NCBI GenBank assembly: GCA_945888585.1
Contig: CAMDAI010000072.1
Span: 1-6,632, forward strand
Source: Rickettsia typhi
GTDB lineage: Bacteria; Pseudomonadota; Alphaproteobacteria; Rickettsiales; UBA1997
Reading direction: 5' to 3'
Length of the DNA stretch: 6,632 nucleotides
In this document: positions 1 through 5,655 of the stretch, in pieces
How positions within the stretch are numbered: the first letter of the stretch is position 1
How the letters are laid out: every line of letters begins with the position of its first letter
Translations under genes and position numbers: made by a program
The notes under the pieces: model-generated
The model's input: only the letters and a program-made list of their open reading frames with translations
What the model was told of the DNA's origin: nothing
The model's database searches: none

Positions 1-580
1 CATCAATGCTGCGATCGTCAATTCCTCCACAAAGTTCGGAAAGTTTTTCTCTAGTAATAGTTTTGCCTAATTCTTTGCATAAAATTAATAAAATTCTGGC
101 TTCAGAATCAGTTAAATGAATATATTCGCCATCTTTTTTAAGACGTAAATCATTAAAGCTAAAAGAAAAATCGCCAAAATTGCAAAGATCATCTTGAGAC
201 TTGTTATTGTTAACGCGACGCAAGATGTTATTAATTCTAAGTACTAATTCTTTTGGCTCAAAAGGTTTGGATAAATAATCATCAGCACCAATTTCTAAAC
301 CTTTGATTCTGTTATTTTGATCACCCATAGCGGTAAGCATTAAAATAGGTATTTTGGAATTTTCTCTAATTTTTTCAGCAAAATCCATACCGCTTTCTTC
401 TGGAAGCATTACATCTAAAACTAGGAGGTCAAATTGAGTTTTACTCATTAATTCTCTGGCTTCTGTAGTATCTTTGGCCATTGAAACATTGAAGCCGCTA
501 TCATCTAAATATTTAGTTAATAATCCTCTAAGTCTAGTATCATCATCAACAACTAAGATGCGGTAAAGTTTCTCGGCCAT
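1..580 (-). CDS. OmpR/PetR-like two-component response regulator (C-terminus cut off)
   Basis: This is a cytoplasmic DNA-binding response regulator. It reads leftward from the ATG at 580-578 and stays open for 193 codons to the window edge. The receiver domain covers about residues 7-121: acidic pocket D12-D13-D14, phosphoacceptor D56 in LVLDVMLP, switch residue T83 in MLTA, and K105 in YLSKPFEPKEL. A winged-helix output domain starts near residue 133 and includes HLTDSEARILLIL. The recognition helix and last wing, roughly 40 residues, lie outside the window. The receiver resembles alphaproteobacterial PetR/OmpR regulators (DDDTRLRGLL, GADDYLSKPFEP). That places it in the family but does not identify its regulon or sensor kinase, and no kinase is visible. 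It is divergent from ygfZ with 100 bp between the starts. The spacer carries an inverted repeat over a plausible promoter, so autoregulation is possible (inference). Confidence 0.93.
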   Translation of the reverse strand, partial: MAEKLYRILVVDDDTRLRGLLTKYLDDSGFNVSMAKDTTEARELMSKTQFDLLVLDVMLPEESGMDFAEKIRENSKIPILMLTAMGDQNNRIKGLEIGADDYLSKPFEPKELVLRINNILRRVNNNKSQDDLCNFGDFSFSFNDLRLKKDGEYIHLTDSEARILLILCKELGKTITREKLSELCGGIDDRSID

Positions 581-620
581 ATATTTATTTAGGGTTCTTG
601 AATAAACTTGCAAAAATTCG

Positions 621-655
621 GGTTGATTTTACCATTAGAAAGCATCAAATCAACC
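621..655. repeat. Perfect 9-bp inverted repeat in the divergent spacer
   Basis: The arms GGTTGATTT (621-629) and AAATCAACC (647-655) are exact reverse complements separated by 17 bp. The arms overlap the -35 and -10 hexamers proposed for the response regulator, so a dimeric protein bound here could control both directions. It does not look like a terminator: it lies between divergent genes, the loop is long and no T-run follows. The function as an operator is inferred. Confidence 0.6.
626..653 (-). promoter_or_regulatory. Predicted promoter of the response regulator gene
   Basis: Read on the minus strand, a -35-like TTGATT (653-648) and a -10-like TAAAAT (631-626) are separated by 16 bp. They lie about 45 bp upstream of the ATG at 580. 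Both hexamers match the sigma-70 consensus reasonably well. In AT-rich DNA such matches occur by chance, so the orientation and the overlap with the inverted repeat are the main support. Confidence 0.45.
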
Positions 656-675
656 TATAAAATTTAACCTATAAA
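652..675. repeat. Direct repeat AACCTATAAA, two copies, before ygfZ
   Basis: AACCTATAAA occurs at 652-661 and again at 666-675, with starts 14 bp apart, just upstream of the ygfZ ATG at 681. Each copy contains a TATAAA that could act as a -10 element. The copy at 656-661 would give a transcript with a leader of about a dozen bases. The first copy overlaps the right arm of the inverted repeat. OmpR-family regulators often bind tandem direct repeats, so these could be half-sites, but no protein is assigned. Confidence 0.5.
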
Positions 676-680
676 TAAAA

Positions 681-1550
681 ATGATTTTCTTAAAAAATCG
701 AGCAACCATCAATATTTGTGGTTTGGAAGCAAAGTCGTTTTTGCAGGGATTAATCACCAATGATATTAATAAAATTGATTCTGGTGAAGCAATTTACTCT
801 TTTATGCTTAGTGCTCAGGGAAGATTTTTATATGATTTTTTTATCATAAGTTATAATGGAGCAATAATTCTTGATTGCGCTTTTGAATATGTGGATGAAA
901 TCATTAAAAAACTTTCATTTTATAAGCTTAGAGCCAAAGTAGAAATTAAAAAATCTGATCTTGCAGTTGCGGCTATAATTGGTGATAAGCCGGAAAATGA
1001 CAATCAAAATATTGCATGTTTTTTAGATCCTAGAAATTCAAAAATGGGTTATCGTTTAATTGGTTTAGAATCAGATTTATCAACAATAATTCAAGATAGG
1101 GAATCTTTCGATTTTTATAATTATCATCGTCTTAATCTTAAATTGGTTGACGATTCTGACTTGCTTCATGATAAATCTTTAATTTTGGAATATGGTTTTG
1201 ATGATTTCAATGCCATCGATTATAAGAAAGGTTGTTATGTTGGTCAGGAGGTTACGGCAAGAACTCATTATCGTGGATTGGTCAGGAAAAAAATCTTTTT
1301 AGTTGAGATTTTAGGAGCTACAGAAATTGCTAAAGAAACCTCTATTTTCAATGGAGAAATTGAAATCGGAAAAATTTTATCTTCCGTGTTTTTTAATCAA
1401 AAATTAATTGCTTTAGCTTTAATTAAAAACATAGGTGAGGGTGATAATTCAATTAATTTGATGGATTTAAAACTAACATTACCTGAAGATTTCAACAAAA
1501 AATCTGATGATACCTTAACCGGTAATTATCAGATTTTCTTAATTAACTAA
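681..1550 (+). CDS. ygfZ: YgfZ/GcvT-domain protein, folate-dependent Fe-S cluster factor
   Basis: This cytoplasmic protein of the COG0354/CAF17 family supports activity of certain Fe-S enzymes, such as MiaB-type radical-SAM proteins, in a tetrahydrofolate-dependent way. The signature K-G-C-Y-V-G-Q-E is at residues 183-190 with the family's conserved cysteine at C185, followed by TARTHYRG (192-199). The N-terminal half has the GcvT-like folate-binding fold, with FLQGLITNDI at 20-29 and QGRFLYDFF at 46-54. A DPR motif lies at 116-118. At 289 residues it is slightly shorter than E. coli YgfZ, mostly in the C-terminal barrel. The start is fixed by family homology beginning within the first residues. 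No Shine-Dalgarno sequence precedes it, only an A-rich stretch. It is divergent from the response regulator and lies 72 bp before the TauE-type gene, so co-transcription downstream is possible but unproven. Confidence 0.93.
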   Translation: MIFLKNRATINICGLEAKSFLQGLITNDINKIDSGEAIYSFMLSAQGRFLYDFFIISYNGAIILDCAFEYVDEIIKKLSFYKLRAKVEIKKSDLAVAAIIGDKPENDNQNIACFLDPRNSKMGYRLIGLESDLSTIIQDRESFDFYNYHRLNLKLVDDSDLLHDKSLILEYGFDDFNAIDYKKGCYVGQEVTARTHYRGLVRKKIFLVEILGATEIAKETSIFNGEIEIGKILSSVFFNQKLIALALIKNIGEGDNSINLMDLKLTLPEDFNKKSDDTLTGNYQIFLIN

Positions 1551-1622
1551 TTAAAAGGTTTGTTTTTTATTATTTATTTTTGAATACTGAGATCAATTCC
1601 ATTTCGATAAATTTATAGATTA

Positions 1623-2552
1623 ATGCAAATATATTTACCAATTGCTGAAATTCCGGTTAATATTTTATTAATTCTAGTGCTTGGGCTTTTGACAGGGTTT
1701 TTGGCTGGAATGTTTGGTATTGGTGGTGGTTTTTTAGCAACCCCACTTTTGATGTTTATCGGTATTCCTCCTGCTGTTGCAGTTTCTACTTCGGCAAATC
1801 AAATCACTGCTTCTTCCGTTTCTGGATTATTAGCTCATTTAAAACGAGGTAATGTTGATATTAAAATGGGTTTAATGCTGCTCATAGGTGGCTTTGTTGG
1901 TTCTGGATTTGGAGTTTTGATTTTTAGAATTTTGCATAAAATCGGTCAAATTGACATAGTTGTGGCGCTTACCTATGTGGTATTTTTGGGATGGATCGGA
2001 AGTTTGATGTTTATTGATAGTATCAAAGTTATTGCTGGAAGAAAATACGGTATTAAATGGAAAAAAAGAAAGAAAAATAGAATAGTTAGCATTTTAAGAA
2101 TGATTAATGATTTACCTTTTAAAAAACATTTTCCTAAGTCTGATGTGACTGTTAGCATAATTGTACCAATTGCTGTTGGAGTGTTTGTTGGAATTTTAGT
2201 TTCAGTAATGGGTATTGGCGGGGGATTCATTATGATTCCGGCCATGATTTATATTCTTAGAATGCCTTCTAATGTTGTGGTTGGAACCTCTTTATTTCAA
2301 ATTATTTTTATTGCCGGTAACGTAACTTTCTTGCAAGCGGTTAGTAATCAAACTGTTGATGTGGTTTTAGGATTTTTAATGATTATAAGTTCGGTAATTG
2401 GGGCACAATTTGGTACCAGAGCCAGCTATAAAGTAAATCATGATAAATCCAGAATGCTGCTTTCGATAATGATTTTATTTGTTTGTTTTAAAATGATTGC
2501 AACCTTATTTGTTTATCCTGAAAGCCTTTATAATATTGAGGTAATTCGATGA
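1623..2552 (+). CDS. TauE/SafE (TSUP) family membrane permease
   Basis: This inner-membrane transporter of the sulfite exporter TauE/SafE family (PF01925) has members that move sulfite, sulfoacetate, sulfate, thiosulfate or other small anions. The internal duplication typical of the family is plain: a glycine-rich motif GMFGIGGGFLATPLL at residues 29-43 recurs as SVMGIGGGFIMIPAM at 194-208. Each copy is followed by a helix start with VSTSANQI (54-61) or VGTSLFQI (220-227). Roughly eight hydrophobic segments are seen. They are split by a long, strongly basic loop at about 136-172 containing KWKKRKKNR, which should face the cytoplasm. There is no clear ribosome-binding site. The last codon overlaps the next gene's start as ATGA, which suggests translational coupling with the TIGR02186 protein. 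The substrate cannot be read from sequence, so 'sulfite exporter' is a family label only. Confidence 0.9.
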   Translation: MQIYLPIAEIPVNILLILVLGLLTGFLAGMFGIGGGFLATPLLMFIGIPPAVAVSTSANQITASSVSGLLAHLKRGNVDIKMGLMLLIGGFVGSGFGVLIFRILHKIGQIDIVVALTYVVFLGWIGSLMFIDSIKVIAGRKYGIKWKKRKKNRIVSILRMINDLPFKKHFPKSDVTVSIIVPIAVGVFVGILVSVMGIGGGFIMIPAMIYILRMPSNVVVGTSLFQIIFIAGNVTFLQAVSNQTVDVVLGFLMIISSVIGAQFGTRASYKVNHDKSRMLLSIMILFVCFKMIATLFVYPESLYNIEVIR

Positions 2553-3289
2553 GGATAATTATTATAGCTTTAATGTTATTATTTTTTGGAGCTGGAAATC
2601 TTAAAGCTAGACCGATTATTTCTGGCATTGCTACCAATCAAATTAATATTGATACTAAATTTACCGGAACTCAGATTTTATTATTTGGTGCCAAAGATGA
2701 TTATGGTGATGTAGTTATTGTGGTTCGTGGTCCAGAGCAAAATTATATGGTCAGCAAAAAAGATAAATTTTTTGGAATTTGGTACAATAAGCAGCGCATG
2801 AAGATAAAAAATGCTTATGGATATTATTCTTTCTTTTCTACGACCGGAAATTCTAAAGTAAATAGTAAGGTATTTTCTGATTTTGGTATTGGTCGTAGCG
2901 CTCTTAAATTCGATATTAGTGGTGATTACGAAGATGATGTTAAAAATATTTTTCAGGCAGAATTTATCAGTAATTTAGAGTATAAAAATCTATATTCCAC
3001 CAATCCTCATAAAATTGAATTTTTAGATGAAACTTTATTCAAGGTTATGATTGATTTTCCAAAAAATATTCCAAGTGGAATTTACACCGCTGAAATATAT
3101 TTGATTGATGAGAATAATTTAGAAGCGTTGCAATCAATCCCAATTTATGTCAATCAAGTTGGTCTTAGTGCTGATATACATAATATGGCTTATGAACATC
3201 CGGTTTTATATGGAATAATGGCGGTGTTAATTGCTGTTACTGCTGGTTGGTTGGCTAATCTTTTCTTTAGTAGATTTTTTGGAAAGTAA
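2549..3289 (+). CDS. TIGR02186/Alph_Pro_TM family protein, exported with C-terminal anchor
   Basis: The protein resembles the alphaproteobacterial family TIGR02186 (PF09608, 'putative transmembrane protein'), whose biochemical role is unknown. It has an N-terminal signal peptide: a hydrophobic core at about residues 3-15, then a likely cleavage site after NLKA (17-20). The family-like start of the mature domain reads ATNQINIDTKFTGTQILLFG (28-47). A mostly beta-rich periplasmic domain follows to about residue 205. A single membrane helix lies at about 219-240 with a short basic tail SRFFGK, so the bulk should sit in the periplasm, anchored in the inner membrane. Its ATG lies inside the end of the TauE-type gene (ATGA overlap at 2549-2552). 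Such pairing with a TSUP permease recurs in Alphaproteobacteria as I recall it, suggesting an accessory subunit or periplasmic partner of the transporter (inference). Confidence 0.85.
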   Translation: MRIIIIALMLLFFGAGNLKARPIISGIATNQINIDTKFTGTQILLFGAKDDYGDVVIVVRGPEQNYMVSKKDKFFGIWYNKQRMKIKNAYGYYSFFSTTGNSKVNSKVFSDFGIGRSALKFDISGDYEDDVKNIFQAEFISNLEYKNLYSTNPHKIEFLDETLFKVMIDFPKNIPSGIYTAEIYLIDENNLEALQSIPIYVNQVGLSADIHNMAYEHPVLYGIMAVLIAVTAGWLANLFFSRFFGK

Positions 3290-3346
3290 CTTTTAGTGTA
3301 AACTTAATTAATTAAATATGACAAATGACGCAGGAAGCTTTAGCTT

Positions 3347-3376
3347 TTGAGTAATTTGCATAATTTCAACTAAATA
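3347..3376 (+). promoter_or_regulatory. Possible promoter for usp-murJ
   Basis: TTGAGT (3347-3352) and TAAATA (3371-3376), 18 bp apart, lie 15 bp before the universal stress protein start. The 101-bp spacer here is the largest break in the rightward gene series, so a promoter is expected. The match is weak and the DNA is very AT-rich, so the assignment is tentative. Confidence 0.25.
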
Positions 3377-3390
3377 AAAATAAATTAATT

Positions 3391-3861
3391 ATGAATAGTA
3401 ATAAAACCCCAACTATTGTCGTTTGTCTTGATGCTAATAATGCTTCCAAAATGGCCCTTAGATATGCTTGTTATAAGGCCAAAAGAACTGGTTTTGCCGT
3501 TCAAGTTTTAATTGTGATTGAATCTTCATATAAGGGAATGCTTTTTGTTTCCAAAGCAATTGGTAAAGACAAAAGATCGGAAGTTGAAAGACATATAAAT
3601 AAAATTATTAAAGAAATTTCAGCTGAAACTGAAATTATTCCGACAATTTCAATTAGAGAAGGTGACATAACTTCTGAAATTATTAAAGAAATTAAATCAG
3701 TACCAAATTGCACCATGTTAATTCTTGGAAAATCTAATAATTCTTTAAGTGATAACACGGTATTACCAAAATTATCTAATCAAATTGGTAATAAAATTAA
3801 AGTTCCAATTTCTATAGTTCCTGAAAGCTTGAGTAATGAATATTTAACTCAATTAGTTTAA
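3391..3861 (+). CDS. Universal stress protein (UspA family), alphaproteobacterial type
   Basis: This small cytoplasmic protein has a single Usp domain (PF00582) over nearly its whole length. Strand 1 is TIVVCLD (8-14), followed by a helix with MALRYACYKAKRTG (21-34) and strand VQVLIVIES (37-45). The domain continues with SIREGDITSEI (87-97), the strand TMLILGKS (108-115) and a C-terminal KVPISIVP (137-144). This arrangement, including the ALRYAC..AKRTG and REGD segments, matches the roughly 160-residue Usp common in Alphaproteobacteria. The usual ATP-binding G-x2-G-x9-G-S/T motif is not intact: after ILGKSNN the spacing and glycines are lost. It therefore probably belongs to the non-nucleotide-binding kind (inference). 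It lies only 7 bp before murJ and is probably co-transcribed with it. Its actual stress or partner is unknown. Confidence 0.87.
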   Translation: MNSNKTPTIVVCLDANNASKMALRYACYKAKRTGFAVQVLIVIESSYKGMLFVSKAIGKDKRSEVERHINKIIKEISAETEIIPTISIREGDITSEIIKEIKSVPNCTMLILGKSNNSLSDNTVLPKLSNQIGNKIKVPISIVPESLSNEYLTQLV

Positions 3862-3868
3862 TTTTAGC

Positions 3869-5401
3869 ATGGCGCTATTTAAATCGGTATTTACCATCTC
3901 TTTCTTTATTTCAATATCTAGAATAGTTGGATTTATCCGCGATATTTTAATTGCAAAATTTGTTGGTGTCAGTGTTTTTTCTGACGTTTTTTTTGCTGCT
4001 TTTCGTCTACCAAATTTTTTCCGTCGAATCTTTGCTGAAGGAGCTTTAAACTCTACTTTTGTTCCAATGTATATTCAAAAAACTCATGTAGAAAATAATA
4101 GAGATGGGGCAATGCTGTTTGTGCGTAATATTTTATCGCTTCTGATCTATGCAATTTCCATATTGACGATTTTAATGCAAATTTTCATGCCGTGGTTTAC
4201 TAAAATGATGTTTCCTGGTTTTTTTGTTGATACTGATAAATTTTCTCTATTGGTTAGTTTATCTAGAATTACCATATTTTACTTATTATTTATCTCGATT
4301 GTTTCTTTATTTTCAGGAGTATTAAATTCTTTGGGGAAATTTGCGGTTACATCTTCTTCTTCAATTATCCTAAATCTAACCCTGATTGTTTCTTTATACA
4401 TTATATCTCCTTTTGTTCCAAACTATGCTTATGCTCTTTCCTGGGGTGTTTTTGCTGCTGGATTATTACAGCTTTTGTGGGTTTGTTTCTTTTTATTTAG
4501 ATCAAAAATTTTAGTTTATCCAACAATTCCAAAATTTGACAAAGATACCAGAATATTTTTTCGTAAACTTCTTCCTGGCGTGGTTGGTGCTAATGTTATG
4601 CAAATTAATCTTTTTGTTGATACTATTATTGCAAGTCTTATTCCTGGTGCGGTCTCTTATTTATACTATGCTGATCATGTTAATCAGCTTCCATTAGCTA
4701 TGATTGGTATAGCCATTGGTGTGGCTCTTTTACCGGCACTTTCTAGAAAAATAAAATCAGGAGATGAGAAGGGTGCAATTGCATTACAAAATATTGCTCT
4801 GGAAATTAGTTTAATTTTAGCAATTCCAGCAGCTTTAGCATTAACCTGCATATCTCATCCGATAATTTCAGTGTTATTTGAAAGAGGTGCTTTTACAGCT
4901 GAGAATACTGCCGCTGTTTCTAATGCTTTAAAGTTTTATTCAATTGGTCTTCCAGCTTATATTATAGTTAAGGTATTGGAACCATCATTTTTTTCTCGAG
5001 GAAACACCAAAACTCCAATGAAAATTGCCATAACTTGTCTAATTAGTAATGTAATTTTAAATTTAATTTTTTTTAAACCGTTTGGATATATTGGAATTAT
5101 TTTAGCTTCAGTTTTTTCTTCTTATCTTAATGTAAGCCTACTTTTATGGAATTTAATTAAAGAAAAACATTTTTATTTTGAAAAAAATTTTATTGTAAAA
5201 ATTATCAAAATAGTAATTCCGGCACTCTTGATGGTTTTTGTTTTAATGGTTCTAAAAAATCATTTTAATAATACTAATAATTTAGGAAAAATAACCGAAC
5301 TCACAATAATTATCAGCAGTGGATTATTGATTTATCTAGGTGCAATCTATGTTTCCGGTGCATTAGATATAGTTTTAAAAAATCTCAAACCAAAAAAATA
5401 A
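3869..5401 (+). CDS. murJ: Lipid II flippase MurJ (MviN), MOP superfamily
   Basis: This inner-membrane protein moves the peptidoglycan precursor lipid II from the cytoplasmic to the periplasmic face. Its 510 residues and about 14 hydrophobic segments match the family. The N-terminus aligns without gaps to E. coli MurJ as I remember it: R18, R24-D25, D39, then FRRIFAEGAL (51-60) carrying R52 and R53, the functionally important cavity arginines. A second signature, SYLYYAD (263-269) followed by LPLAMIGIAIGVALLP (274-289), is the TM8-type region. FERGAF lies at 337-342. The next residue after YYAD is H270, where most MurJ proteins have an essential arginine (see findings). The start is supported by this ungapped alignment. 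Translation may be coupled to the upstream usp gene 7 bp away. Presence of murJ implies that lipid-linked peptidoglycan precursors are made, even if the wall is reduced. Confidence 0.95.
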   Translation: MALFKSVFTISFFISISRIVGFIRDILIAKFVGVSVFSDVFFAAFRLPNFFRRIFAEGALNSTFVPMYIQKTHVENNRDGAMLFVRNILSLLIYAISILTILMQIFMPWFTKMMFPGFFVDTDKFSLLVSLSRITIFYLLFISIVSLFSGVLNSLGKFAVTSSSSIILNLTLIVSLYIISPFVPNYAYALSWGVFAAGLLQLLWVCFFLFRSKILVYPTIPKFDKDTRIFFRKLLPGVVGANVMQINLFVDTIIASLIPGAVSYLYYADHVNQLPLAMIGIAIGVALLPALSRKIKSGDEKGAIALQNIALEISLILAIPAALALTCISHPIISVLFERGAFTAENTAAVSNALKFYSIGLPAYIIVKVLEPSFFSRGNTKTPMKIAITCLISNVILNLIFFKPFGYIGIILASVFSSYLNVSLLLWNLIKEKHFYFEKNFIVKIIKIVIPALLMVFVLMVLKNHFNNTNNLGKITELTIIISSGLLIYLGAIYVSGALDIVLKNLKPKK

Positions 5402-5447
5402 AATAATAATTTTTTAATTTTAAATTAAATAAATCTTTAATTAATAA

Positions 5448-5573
5448 TTTCTCTTCCCATCAAATTTCATTGTCAAAAACGAGTTTAAGCTTTTTGAATA
5501 TATAAATGGTGATCATGCTAAAGAAGCAATTATTGATTCTGTAAGAGAAATAAGAGCCGGTTCTTGTCGTTAA
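5448..5573 (+). pseudogene. Start-less 41-codon frame, probable gene remnant
   Basis: In the murJ-to-hypothetical spacer one frame stays open from after a TAA (5445-5447) to a TAA at 5571-5573. It has no ATG, GTG or TTG start. The last part reads KLFEYINGDHAKEAIIDSV and then REIRAGSCR, a protein-like composition with a predicted amphipathic helix. It is less AT-rich near 5551-5570 than the flanks. I do not recognise the family. The simplest reading is the 3' tail of a decayed or truncated gene. Chance openness cannot be excluded at this length, and a non-standard ATT start at 5469 would be required for it to be expressed alone. The rest of the 5402-5655 spacer holds AT-rich DNA with no other convincing gene. 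Confidence 0.35.
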
Positions 5574-5588
5574 TAAATTCCTAGATTT

Positions 5589-5619
5589 TTGCTTGTTTAT
5601 TAAAATCTGTTTTTATAAG
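5589..5619 (+). promoter_or_regulatory. Possible promoter for the 277-residue hypothetical protein
   Basis: TTGCTT (5589-5594) and TTTATA (5612-5617) are 17 bp apart, or TTGTTT (5593-5598) and TATAAG (5614-5619) 15 bp apart, about 40 bp before the ATG at 5656. A small perfect dyad AGTTA-A-TAACT (5630-5640) lies between this site and the start. Matches are modest in AT-rich sequence, so this is tentative. No Shine-Dalgarno sequence sits at the usual distance from the ATG. Confidence 0.25.
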
Positions 5620-5655
5620 GATTTAATATAGTTAATAACTTAAATCAGAATATTT

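Noticed and set aside
1538..1575. TTAATT-AACT-AATTAA dyad followed by a T-rich run after ygfZ, considered as a terminator
   Set aside because: The stem is six A-T pairs only and overlaps the stop codon, so it is too weak to support termination in such AT-rich DNA.
1973..2245. Minus-strand open frame of 90 codons inside the TauE-type gene
   Set aside because: It is the antisense shadow of a well-supported transporter; its Pro/Ile/Leu/Thr-rich translation mirrors the coding strand.
3333..3350. AAGC-TTTA-GCTT hairpin after the TIGR02186 gene, considered as a terminator
   Set aside because: It has four solid base pairs plus wobbles and only a short T-run, so chance is a sufficient explanation.
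3501..3758. Minus-strand open frame of 85 codons inside the usp gene
   Set aside because: It is antisense to a recognisable Usp domain, with no family features of its own.
5413..5429. TTTAATTT-T-AAATTAAA near-palindrome just after murJ, considered as a terminator or binding site
   Set aside because: It is purely A-T, with no room for a hairpin loop, and similar strings are common in this DNA.
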